Source: an uncultured Bacteroidales bacterium (GTDB taxonomy: Bacteria > Bacteroidota > Bacteroidia > Bacteroidales > Paludibacteraceae). Taken from it: DNA of 64,000 nucleotides. How positions within the stretch are numbered: position 1 is the stretch's first letter; every line of letters starts with the position of its first letter. The notes beneath the pieces are model-generated. The model saw only the letters and a list, made by a program, of their open reading frames with translations, made no database searches and had not been told where the DNA came from. The translations under genes were made by a program, and so were the position numbers. Shown in pieces: positions 43,339-50,831 of the stretch. The stretch spans positions 62,001 through 126,000 of the forward strand of contig ONHW01000002.1 of assembly GCA_900317745.1 (NCBI GenBank). The letters run 5' to 3'.

Positions 43339-44691
43339 CTATGAGCGAACAATTTCGCCCTTGAGTGTCGCGGCAGTTGCGGAAAGAATTTTGACATTAA
43401 CGAACTCTCCGATGTGTCGTCCTTCGCGCGGGAAGACGACTGTCTTGTATTGTGATGTTCGTCCGAACATATCTTCCCTGCTGCGCTTGGAGTATCCCTC
43501 GACCAGCACCTCGACCACTTTTCCCACTTCTCGCAGATTGCTCTCGAGCGAGAGGGTGTTCTGCAGGGCAATTATCTCGTTGAGCCGGCGTACTTTTTCT
43601 TCCTCGCTGACATTGTCGGGCAGATGTTTGCTGGCATAGGTGCCCGGGCGCTCGGAGTATTTGAACATGAACGCTGTGTCGAAGCCAACCTCGCGCATGA
43701 GTGATAGTGTCTGGGCGTGGTCGTCGAGTGTCTCGTCGTGAAATCCGCAGAACACGTCCGTTCCGATTGTTGCGTCGGGCACAATACGCCGTATGGCAGC
43801 AATGCGCTCGAGATACCACTCGCGTGTGTATTTGCGGTTCATGAGTTTGAGGATCTTGTTGCTGCCGCTCTGCACGGGTAAGTGGATAAACTTGCAGATG
43901 TTCGGGTTGTCGGCAATGACTTGCAAGGTCTTGTCGGACATGTCTTTCGGGTGCGAAGTGGTGAAGCGGATACGCATATCCGGCACGGCTTGTGCAACCG
44001 TTTGTAGCAGGTCGGCAAAATCAAGGGATTGACGATTTGGATATTTACCATTTACGATTTGGTCGGCTGCAGGTTGCCAGCAGTAGGAGTTGACGTTCTG
44101 CCCGAGGAGTGTGACCTCCTTGTAGCCGCGGGCCTGCAGGTCGCGCACCTCGCTAAGGATACTTTGTACGTCGCGTGAGCGTTCGCGTCCGCGTGTGTAG
44201 GGCACAACGCAGTAGGAGCAGAAGTTGTTGCATCCGCGCATAATACTAACGAACCCCGATATCTGTTTGCCCAGGCGTGCAGGCAGAACATCGGCGTAGG
44301 TCTCGGTGGTGCTGAGTTGCACGTTGATAGCCTGGTGCCCTTGCTCGCACTGAGCGATGAGGTTAGGCAGGTCGAGGTAAGCGTCGGGGCCGGCAACGAA
44401 ATCAACTTTGTAGTCGCGCAGCAGTTGTTCGCCCATGCGCTCCGCCATGCAGCCTATGACACCGATCATGCGGCGCTTGCCGTGCTTGCCGCCCGCCAAT
44501 TCCTGCAGGCGGTGCTGAACGCGTTGCTCGGCATTATCACGAATGGAGCAGGTGTTAAGAAGAATGATGTCCGCCTTGTTGATGTCGTCGGTGTAATCGG
44601 CATCGGTGGTTCGCAGGATAGCCGCTACCACCTCGCTGTCAGCCACGTTCATCTGGCAGCCGTAGGTCTCTATATAAAATGTTTTTGCCAT
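43339..44691 (-). CDS. miaB: tRNA methylthiotransferase MiaB
   Basis: 450 residues. UPF0004 domain with C12, C48 and C81; radical SAM motif C154-NNF-C158-SY-C161; C-terminal TRAM domain. It adds the 2-methylthio group to i6A37 of tRNAs reading UNN codons. Residues about 205-222 (WQPAADQIVNGKYPNRQS) are encoded by ATTTACG-family heptamers, in the variable loop between NVNSY and DFADLLQ, where other MiaB proteins have a short loop. Confidence 0.95.
   Translation of the reverse strand: MAKTFYIETYGCQMNVADSEVVAAILRTTDADYTDDINKADIILLNTCSIRDNAEQRVQHRLQELAGGKHGKRRMIGVIGCMAERMGEQLLRDYKVDFVAGPDAYLDLPNLIAQCEQGHQAINVQLSTTETYADVLPARLGKQISGFVSIMRGCNNFCSYCVVPYTRGRERSRDVQSILSEVRDLQARGYKEVTLLGQNVNSYCWQPAADQIVNGKYPNRQSLDFADLLQTVAQAVPDMRIRFTTSHPKDMSDKTLQVIADNPNICKFIHLPVQSGSNKILKLMNRKYTREWYLERIAAIRRIVPDATIGTDVFCGFHDETLDDHAQTLSLMREVGFDTAFMFKYSERPGTYASKHLPDNVSEEEKVRRLNEIIALQNTLSLESNLREVGKVVEVLVEGYSKRSREDMFGRTSQYKTVVFPREGRHIGEFVNVKILSATAATLKGEIVRS
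44028..44062 (-). repeat. Intragenic 7-mer array in miaB, ATTTACG family
   Basis: ATTGACG, ATTTGGA, TATTTAC, CATTTAC, GATTTGG-type heptamers, in frame in miaB. The same family touches start codons at 27255, 35958 and 39374. Confidence 0.85.
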
Positions 44692-44703
44692 GAATAGGTG
44701 ATG

Positions 44704-45549
44704 TTAGGCAGTAACTCTGTAAGCTTTGGGTGTAACGGAAGTGTGGGTCTTGAAGAACCGGTTGAAGAATGCCACGTTGTCGAATCCGAGCGACAAGCCT
44801 ATCTCTTTGACCTGCAGATTGGTGAGTTTGAGTTTGGCTTTGGCATCGGTGATGATTGCCTCAACGATGAGATCGCCTGCAGTCTTGTTGCTGACCTGCT
44901 TGATGGTTGCGCACAAGTGCGGCAGAGTGATATGCATGACTTCGGCGTACTTGGAAACGTGGTGCCACTCGTGGTAATGCTTGAGTACGAGGTTGCAATA
45001 CTCGTAGTAGATCTCGTTCTTGCGATCCTGTGGACGCAGCGTGGTTTCGGATTGCGAATGGAAGAAGCCGTTGTACGTCATTTGGAAAATGTTGTACATG
45101 TTGACCATCTTTTCTGTGTTAAGAAGTGATGGTGTGCAATTGGTGGCGTCAATCATGAGTTTGCAGGTATCGACCATGATGTGTGCCTGCTCGTTGGTAA
45201 GAGTAACGATAGGCGAGTGCATGTGCATCGCGTTGGCAGTCAGTCGCGTCTGGAAGGTATTCTTCTCCATGAACGATGAGCTGAACAGCACGTAGTACAC
45301 CAGTGCGTCTTCGGAAAACTCGTGGATAAGCAGGAACGAGCCGGACTCCAACAGCAACGCGTCGTTGGCGTGGAAGTCGTATTGCGTAACGTTGATGGTC
45401 GCTCTGGCTGAACCGCGTGCCAAGATGGCAAATACAGTACATTGAATCTTGCACGGGAAACGACCATATTCATTCATGATCCTGCCGCTGGCATCACCGA
45501 TGAGGTAATCCTTCGGGCAGTCTAACAAAGGTATTGAGTTGTCTTGCAT
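44704..45549 (-). CDS. AraC-family transcriptional regulator
   Basis: 281 residues: an N-terminal cupin-like sensor (about 20-150) and a C-terminal AraC double helix-turn-helix (about 180-281; LQVKEIGLSLGFDNVAFFNRFFKTHTSVTPKAYR). Such regulators are often one-component sensors; ligand and targets are unknown. It has its own promoter and lies 12 bases upstream of miaB. Confidence 0.9.
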   Translation of the reverse strand: MQDNSIPLLDCPKDYLIGDASGRIMNEYGRFPCKIQCTVFAILARGSARATINVTQYDFHANDALLLESGSFLLIHEFSEDALVYYVLFSSSFMEKNTFQTRLTANAMHMHSPIVTLTNEQAHIMVDTCKLMIDATNCTPSLLNTEKMVNMYNIFQMTYNGFFHSQSETTLRPQDRKNEIYYEYCNLVLKHYHEWHHVSKYAEVMHITLPHLCATIKQVSNKTAGDLIVEAIITDAKAKLKLTNLQVKEIGLSLGFDNVAFFNRFFKTHTSVTPKAYRVTA

Positions 45550-45582
45550 ATATGTGTTGTTTGGTGGTTGAAATGTTGTGCA

Positions 45583-45605
45583 TTAAACAATTGCATGCAA
45601 AGATA
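45583..45605 (-). promoter_or_regulatory. Promoter -7 box of the AraC-family gene
   Basis: Minus strand TATCTTTG (45605-45598) after an A/T-rich stretch; the -33 region is poorly matched. Transcription would begin near 45590, about 40 nt before the start codon. Confidence 0.6.
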
Positions 45606-45639
45606 CAAAAAAAATGCTAAATTTAACATAATTCTTAAA

Positions 45640-45675
45640 AAAAAGTACGTTTTTTGTGTGTAAAACGTACTTTTT
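45640..45675. repeat. 14-bp perfect inverted repeat AAAAAGTACGTTTT
   Basis: Arms 45640-45653 and 45662-45675 are exact reverse complements around TTGTGTGT. It lies between the acyltransferase stop and the AraC promoter. On the minus strand the second arm runs into TTT, so an A/T-rich terminator is the simple reading. The AAACGTACTT core also resembles the ARACGTTCGT core that I recall for Mpi-type inversion sites in Bacteroides, and an Mpi-family gene is 0.7 kb away. Confidence 0.65.
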
Positions 45676-45730
45676 GTAAGATGGTCCTTAAAATTAGAGC
45701 ATTATATGGCGTACTGCTGAATCTTCGTTG

Positions 45731-46396
45731 TTACTGTCGGTTGTACCATTGTTCAAGCTGTTCGTTGAATGCTCTTCGCTCAAGTTTGGACCACTCGCGC
45801 AGAGAGTCGGTGAGGTCTTCGAAGTGCATGAGCACATGCCTGCGGAGGGTAGGGCGTGTCTTTTGCTTGCTGAAGAAACTGTCGTCAAGGCCGGTGGTGC
45901 GAAGCATGATTACGCGCACGTTTGCGTACGTATCCTTATTTTCAGGAGCAAAGATACCCTGACACACCTCGTAAGCGAGTCGCCGGTTGCCGATTTGCTC
46001 AACGGGTTTGAAGCGTATGTGCCCGGAAGGGTAGATAAGCAGGTCGTTGCCGTCAGCGAGTGCCTGCAGTGCTGTGGCGGAGAGTTGTCGTGCCTTGGCT
46101 GCACTCTGCTCGCGGTTGTCGGCGGTGGTTGCAGGCAGGTCGGGTACGACGATAGCACTGGCGAGTCGCAACGCCCAGCCTGAGATACGCTTGCGGAAGA
46201 ATGCTTCGTCAGCCATCGGGCGCAACAGCACCTCGGGAAACTCGGCGCAGAGCATAGGCGGCTCGACGTATGCGGGGTGATTGGGAAAGACGAGATGCAC
46301 CTTGTCGTCACGAAGGAGTTCGCCGCCTTCGGTGCGGATATCATAATGCAGATGAAACAGCCATCTGACAATCTTGGCAACTTGTATACGTGTCAT
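45731..46396 (-). CDS. PlsC-like acyltransferase
   Basis: 221 residues from ATG 46396 (MTRIQVAKIVRWLF); the longer frame overlaps the recombinase gene and gives low-complexity residues. VFPNHPAYVEPPML holds the acceptor His, in an H-x4-E form where classical members have H-x4-D, and LLIYPSGHIRF replaces the usual PEGTR block; both variants are known in acyltransferases linked to AMP-ligases. Probably acylates a lysophospholipid or lipid precursor at the inner membrane. Its start lies 56 bases inside the recombinase gene, implying coupled translation. Confidence 0.8.
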   Translation of the reverse strand: MTRIQVAKIVRWLFHLHYDIRTEGGELLRDDKVHLVFPNHPAYVEPPMLCAEFPEVLLRPMADEAFFRKRISGWALRLASAIVVPDLPATTADNREQSAAKARQLSATALQALADGNDLLIYPSGHIRFKPVEQIGNRRLAYEVCQGIFAPENKDTYANVRVIMLRTTGLDDSFFSKQKTRPTLRRHVLMHFEDLTDSLREWSKLERRAFNEQLEQWYNRQ

Positions 46397-47003
46397 TGTT
46401 TTTGTATATGTATCTGTTGATGTATCGTTGTAAGGTGCTTCGGCTGCACTTGAGCCTTTGGCTGATGACATATTGCGTACAGCCTTCGCTAATTGCCTGG
46501 CGGATAAAGCTGTCGTACTTGAACAGCGGACTTGTCTCCTGACTGCTTTTGCTCCCGTATGGTCGTCCGACATGTTTGCCTTCTGACTTCTTGCGTGCGA
46601 GTGCATCGCGTGTGCGCTGGCTGATAAGGTTGCGTTCGATCTCAGCGGATAGTCCGAATGCGAACGCCAATATCTTGGATTGTATATCCTCGCCGAGGCG
46701 GTAGTTATCTTTGATCGTCCATACGCGGCAGCCTCGCTTCATGCACAGACTGAGGATCTCCATGATCATGTACAAGTTTCTGCCCAGGCGACTCAGTTCG
46801 CTGCAGATGATCAGGTCACCACGTTTTGTGCGTTTGAGCAGTGTTCCCAGCCGCCTGCGGGAGAATTGCATGGTTCCGGAAACCGTTTCGGCAATCCAAC
46901 CATCGATATTTAACCCTTCTCTCTCGCAGAACCGGCGAATCTCGAACCGCTGGTTTTCAACCGTCTGTGTGTCGCTACTGACGCGTATGTATCCGTAATT
47001 CAT
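46341..47003 (-). CDS. Mpi-family serine recombinase (DNA invertase)
   Basis: 220 residues from ATG 47003. Resolvase N-terminal domain with YIRVSSDTQTVENQRFE (catalytic Ser in RVSS), SELSRLGRN and QRTRDALARKKSEGKHVGRP; the C-terminal helix-turn-helix (about 150-205) is short. Small serine recombinases starting MNYGYIRVSSD in Bacteroidales are the Mpi type, which in B. fragilis flips capsule promoters. An AT-rich inverted repeat lies downstream, but no matching pair of inversion sites is evident. It has an excellent promoter and an almost leaderless message. Confidence 0.9.
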   Translation of the reverse strand: MNYGYIRVSSDTQTVENQRFEIRRFCEREGLNIDGWIAETVSGTMQFSRRRLGTLLKRTKRGDLIICSELSRLGRNLYMIMEILSLCMKRGCRVWTIKDNYRLGEDIQSKILAFAFGLSAEIERNLISQRTRDALARKKSEGKHVGRPYGSKSSQETSPLFKYDSFIRQAISEGCTQYVISQRLKCSRSTLQRYINRYIYKNNDTYTSCQDCQMAVSSAL

Positions 47004-47015
47004 GGTTTTTTGCCA

Positions 47016-47046
47016 CAAAGATACAAAAAAATCCGCCAATATGCAA
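47016..47046 (-). promoter_or_regulatory. Promoter of the recombinase gene, very short leader
   Basis: Minus strand TTG (47046-47044), 20 nt, TATCTTTG (47023-47016). The start codon at 47003 lies 12 bases beyond the box, so the untranslated leader is only a few bases. Confidence 0.75.
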
Positions 47047-47084
47047 GACGAGCGGTGTGAAAATCGCGACATGCGCCGTTGCGG

Positions 47085-48059
47085 CTACGCGAAATCGATG
47101 ATATGGTGGATGGAGATAATGCCTATGATCTGTTCTGTATCAGGCGTGTCAGTCACGGCAAGTGTGGTGATGTTATACTTATCCATGATAGCGAGTGCCT
47201 CGGACAGCAGTGCGTCCTTGCAGAGGTGCTTGTAGCCGAGAGTCATGATATCCGCAGCAGTGATGTGCAGGTCGTCGTACTTCTGAATAGCGCGGCGCAG
47301 GTCGCCGTCGGTAATGATTCCGACGCACTTGCCGTAATCGCTGCCGTCAGCATTGCGCTCGTACACCATAGTCATGCCGAGGTGATGGCTGGTCATTTCG
47401 CAAACGAGGTCGCGGAACGGTGTGTTGGTGAATACGCGCGGTACGGAAGTCGTCATGTGGTTCTCGACGCGTCCGAGGAGTTTGCGCCCGAGTGCACCTC
47501 CCGGATGATAGACGGCAAAGTTCTCAGCACGGAAATGTCGCTTCTCCATCAGGCAAACCATCAGTGCGTCGCCCATGAGCAGTGTGGCGGTGGTGGAGGT
47601 AGTGGGAGCCAGACCCAGCGGACATGCTTCGCGGTCGACGTGAACAGAGAGAACAAGATCGCAGCGTTGCGCCAGAGGTGACTGCAAGTCACCGGTCATG
47701 GCTATGAGTCGGCAGCCCATGCGGTGCAACGGGTCGATAACTGCGAGGATCTCGTTGGTGGCACCGCTGTTGCTGACGAGCAGTGCGACGTCGTCGCTAC
47801 TGACCATACCCAGGTCGCCATGTACCGCCTCAACGGCGTTGACGAACAGTGCCGGCGTGCCGGTAGAGGCTAAGGATGAAGCAATCTTACGACCGATAAG
47901 TCCGGTTTTGCCGATACCCATCACAACAACTTTCCCCTTGCAGGCATACAGGGTATCCACTACGGCGGAGAAATGTTCGTCGATGTTTGCGGCAACTTTG
48001 GTGAGTTCGCCTATCTCCTGCTCGAAGATCTCTTTTGCTCGTTGTACAGTATTGCTCAT
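47085..48059 (-). CDS. kdsD: D-arabinose 5-phosphate isomerase (KdsD/KpsF)
   Basis: 324 residues: a SIS sugar-isomerase domain (about 40-170; VMGIGKTGLIGRKIASSLASTG and SNSGATNEILAV) and two C-terminal CBS domains (about 205-324). It makes D-arabinose 5-phosphate for Kdo synthesis; the next gene upstream, kdsA, uses that product. Nine bases separate the two genes. Confidence 0.94.
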   Translation of the reverse strand: MSNTVQRAKEIFEQEIGELTKVAANIDEHFSAVVDTLYACKGKVVVMGIGKTGLIGRKIASSLASTGTPALFVNAVEAVHGDLGMVSSDDVALLVSNSGATNEILAVIDPLHRMGCRLIAMTGDLQSPLAQRCDLVLSVHVDREACPLGLAPTTSTTATLLMGDALMVCLMEKRHFRAENFAVYHPGGALGRKLLGRVENHMTTSVPRVFTNTPFRDLVCEMTSHHLGMTMVYERNADGSDYGKCVGIITDGDLRRAIQKYDDLHITAADIMTLGYKHLCKDALLSEALAIMDKYNITTLAVTDTPDTEQIIGIISIHHIIDFA

Positions 48060-48068
48060 CGTGGTGCG

Positions 48069-48851
48069 TCAGTTGGAATATTGGTGCGCCAGTGCATCAA
48101 AGGCTTTCGCCTGCGTGAGTATAGCGCGTATATCTGCGAGTCGAACCTGGTTAGCTGCATCGCTGATAGCATGGTCGGGGTCGGGGTGAACCTCGAGGAA
48201 CAATCCATCGATACCCACAGCGAGTGCGGCACGCATGAGTGGCGGAACAAGTTCGCGGTTGCCGCCTGTTATGCCTTGCTGGGAGGACGGCTGCTGTACG
48301 GAGTGAGTGGCATCGAAGATGACAGGACAGCCGTACTCACGCATCCGTACCAGTGAGGTCATGTCCACCACGAGATTGCCGTAGCCGAACGAGGAGCCGC
48401 GCTCCGTGAGCCAGACAGGTGCATCGGGGTTGGCGTCGCGGCACTTGCTGATAGCACCGCGCATATCCCAGGGGGCCATGAACTGACCTTTCTTGATGTT
48501 CACTATTCTGCCGGTACGTGCTGCGGCTTGCAGCAGGTCGGTCTGCCGGCTGAGAAACGCGGGTATCTGAAGAACATCCGCTACCTCGGCTACGGGTGCA
48601 CACTGACAACTCTCGTGTACATCGGTCAGGATAGGTAGTCCGAAACGCTGTTTGACTTCAGCCAATATACGCAGACCATCCGACATCCCCACGCCTCGCG
48701 AGGAGGATGAGGATGTACGGTTGGCTTTGTCGAACGATGACTTGAAATACAACTGAATGTCGAGATCACGACAAACCTGTTGCAGTTCGGCAGCGGTGTC
48801 GAGCACCATCTGCCTGCCTTCTATAGCACACGGGCCGGCTATGAGGAACAT
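48069..48851 (-). CDS. kdsA: Kdo-8-phosphate synthase
   Basis: 260 residues with the DAHP-synthase-type barrel: LIAGPCAIE at the N-terminus, YFKSSFDKANRTS near 36, LTDVHE, KKGQFMAPWDM and the FDATHSVQ metal and substrate motifs. It condenses arabinose 5-phosphate with PEP to Kdo 8-phosphate for the lipid A core. It lies three bases after an unrelated coiled-coil gene and nine before kdsD. Confidence 0.96.
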   Translation of the reverse strand: MFLIAGPCAIEGRQMVLDTAAELQQVCRDLDIQLYFKSSFDKANRTSSSSSRGVGMSDGLRILAEVKQRFGLPILTDVHESCQCAPVAEVADVLQIPAFLSRQTDLLQAAARTGRIVNIKKGQFMAPWDMRGAISKCRDANPDAPVWLTERGSSFGYGNLVVDMTSLVRMREYGCPVIFDATHSVQQPSSQQGITGGNRELVPPLMRAALAVGIDGLFLEVHPDPDHAISDAANQVRLADIRAILTQAKAFDALAHQYSN

Positions 48852-48854
48852 GAC

Positions 48855-50162
48855 TTAGTGCTTATATGCCTTGAACCAATCGATGGAAACGGAACCGGTG
48901 CCTTTGACATCCTTCGGCAGGAACTCGATGATAGCCGGGAAGACTTTTGTGCCCAGTTTGTTAGCGGTGCGTGCTACCTCCTGGTTGTTGACGTACCAGG
49001 TGATGTCGGACTTGGTGATGTTCACGCTGTAAACGTACTCTTGACCTTCCTTGAGCCCCTCAACTACTGTCAGTTCCTCAAACTGCGGGTAAGTAACACC
49101 AACAGTAATCTTCTGTCCGTCCCACTGTGCGATACGAAGAATAGGCAGACGATCCTCGCTCATCAGGCAGATAGCACCATTGGCTTTACCCTTGAATGCA
49201 GCTTTGACCTGAATCATTCCTTCGTCAAGGCGGAACTTGTCGGCAGTCTGAATGATATCGCCGGTGTAGTCGAAGTCAGTCATGATGAAACCTTTCTTCT
49301 CGTCCCATGCGGGTGCGGTGGCGCGTTCGGCTTTCACCTCAACCACCAGACGGCTGTCGATAGTGTTGACGTTACGACCATTGTTCATGGCGGCACCTTC
49401 GTTGGTGTAGGAGTGGTTGGTCTTGAGTTTGGCGTTGCCGTAGTGGAAACCTGCTTTCCAAGGCGAATCCTGCATTCTGTTCCACTCGCAAGCATCGGCA
49501 AAAATCTCCTGGAACGCTTCGTAGCGTTCAATCTGCTTGGGATCCTGGCTGAGGAAGAAAGCAATGTTCGACGAGTTCTTCAGAGCCTCGTACTTGCCGT
49601 CCTGCTGGCTCTGGAGAGTGGTGTACCAGCGCTTCTCGTTCTTCCAGAAGTGGTTGCGGTCGCGGAACTCCGTGTTGTTGACAATCTCGCGCAGACGATA
49701 ATACTCGCTTACTTCGTGCGAGGCTTTGTGTATGCGGTAACGCCTAACGGCGAAGGAGTTACCGAGTCGTTGCATCCGCTTGAGACGCGGATCAGCCTTA
49801 ACAGCCTCGGGGTCGTTGAGTTTAACAAAATCGCTTGTCTCGCTGAAGTGCTCGTACTCCTGTACTTTCTGCAAGCCGCGGTAGAACTTGAACCAACGCA
49901 GGTGGTGGCTGTTCTTGGCGCGCTCGTAGTCTTTGATCAGGCGATACTCTTCGCGATCTTTGTACCTGGTAGTGAGCAGTTCGTGTTTGTAGTCCTGAAA
50001 CTCTTTGGTCTCAACAATCTTCTGGAGGTTTCTGAACTCAGCCAGTTCGGAAGAAGCTTCCACATCGCGGTAGCGGCGTATGTCGTTGCTTACTTGGCGA
50101 AAGCGTTCCGCCATTTGTTTGGTTGTCAAGGTTTCAGCCTTGAGTTGCGTAACATGTTTCAT
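48855..50162 (-). CDS. Unknown coiled-coil protein with C-terminal jelly-roll-like domain
   Basis: 435 residues with no signal peptide or membrane segment. The N-terminal 230 residues are charged and helical, with repeated motifs (ELAEFRNLQKIVETKEFQDY, EVSEYYRLREIVNNTEFRDR) that suggest tandem helical units. From about 250 a beta-rich domain (DSRLVVEVKAE, GFIMTDFDYTGDIIQ, YVYSVNITKSDITWYVNNQE, GSVSIDWFKAYKH) resembles a GH16/concanavalin-like sandwich, but no catalytic ExDxxE is visible. It is three bases upstream of kdsA. A cytoplasmic structural or glycan-binding role is possible; I cannot assign one. Confidence 0.8.
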   Translation of the reverse strand: MKHVTQLKAETLTTKQMAERFRQVSNDIRRYRDVEASSELAEFRNLQKIVETKEFQDYKHELLTTRYKDREEYRLIKDYERAKNSHHLRWFKFYRGLQKVQEYEHFSETSDFVKLNDPEAVKADPRLKRMQRLGNSFAVRRYRIHKASHEVSEYYRLREIVNNTEFRDRNHFWKNEKRWYTTLQSQQDGKYEALKNSSNIAFFLSQDPKQIERYEAFQEIFADACEWNRMQDSPWKAGFHYGNAKLKTNHSYTNEGAAMNNGRNVNTIDSRLVVEVKAERATAPAWDEKKGFIMTDFDYTGDIIQTADKFRLDEGMIQVKAAFKGKANGAICLMSEDRLPILRIAQWDGQKITVGVTYPQFEELTVVEGLKEGQEYVYSVNITKSDITWYVNNQEVARTANKLGTKVFPAIIEFLPKDVKGTGSVSIDWFKAYKH

Positions 50163-50195
50163 ACGTATGTTGGTTAAATATTTATCGTTTTTTTT

Positions 50196-50251
50196 AGTCG
50201 ATAGTCGAAAGTCGATAGTCGAAAGTCGAAAGTCGAAAGTCGATAGTTGTG
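50196..50251 (-). repeat. Tandem 7-mer array, AGTCGAA/AGTCGAT x7
   Basis: Seven exact-phase heptamers from 50196 to 50244 (AGTCGAT, AGTCGAA, AGTCGAT, AGTCGAA, AGTCGAA, AGTCGAA, AGTCGAT) then AGTTGTG. This is the cleanest heptamer array in the window, in the gap between the LOG stop and the coiled-coil gene start. Confidence 0.95.
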
Positions 50252-50258
50252 AGCGGTT

Positions 50259-50798
50259 TTACTTGTTATCGGTCAACTGCTCGCAGAGTTCGCTCAGCGT
50301 TTCGACATAGACGGGTGTGTATGCTTCCTGTTTTGGCAGGAACTGCAGCGCCCGCATATCCTCAGCCTCTTGGCGTATGCCATTGTAGAAGCCTTTGTAA
50401 TTGAGGATATATATGGGCTTATGGTGCTCGCCTACCGTGCCGGAAGCAATAACATCGTACATCTCATCGAGTGTGCCGTATGAGCCCGGCAGGCAAACGA
50501 AGCAGTCGGCTATGTCGCGCATGGTCTGCTTGCGTTCCGCCATTGAACTGACAATATGCAGCGTTGTGCAGTTGTCTGCCAGCCGTCCGGAAGAGATGAT
50601 CCGCTGCGGTACGACGCCAATGACTTCACCTCCCGCCCTTCGTGCGGCGTTACTGGTGCGTGTCATCAGGCCTCCTGTGGCACCGCCGTACACGAGCGTG
50701 TGCCCTTGTTCGGCGATCCACCTGCCGAGTTCGTCGCCTAAGCGGAGATACTCTTCAGGGATTATGTCTTTTGCACTGCAATAAACGGCTATTCTCAT
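50259..50798 (-). CDS. LOG-family nucleotide phosphoribohydrolase
   Basis: 179 residues (TIGR00730 family). YGGATGGLMT near 40-48 and PGSYGTLDEMYD (variant of PGGxGTxxE) are the signature. Members cleave nucleoside 5'-monophosphates such as cytokinin ribosides to base and ribose 5-phosphate. The substrate in Bacteroidales is unsettled. Confidence 0.93.
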   Translation of the reverse strand: MRIAVYCSAKDIIPEEYLRLGDELGRWIAEQGHTLVYGGATGGLMTRTSNAARRAGGEVIGVVPQRIISSGRLADNCTTLHIVSSMAERKQTMRDIADCFVCLPGSYGTLDEMYDVIASGTVGEHHKPIYILNYKGFYNGIRQEAEDMRALQFLPKQEAYTPVYVETLSELCEQLTDNK

Positions 50799-50831
50799 GT
50801 CTCACAGGTGCAGCCGGATGTGGCTGCCGGC

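Noticed and set aside
45640-45675. Confident Mpi inversion site
   Set aside because: Only one compact palindrome is visible, with no second arm hundreds of bases away flanking a promoter. A hairpin terminator explains it more simply, so it is kept only as a possibility.
46397-46606. Longer acyltransferase reading frame starting at 46606
   Set aside because: The extra 70 residues are low-complexity, out-of-frame readings of the recombinase gene; homology-like sequence begins at ATG 46396.
48780-50177. Long open frame of 465 codons on the plus strand
   Set aside because: It is a mirror of the coiled-coil gene on the minus strand, whose start, spacing to kdsA and composition are better supported.
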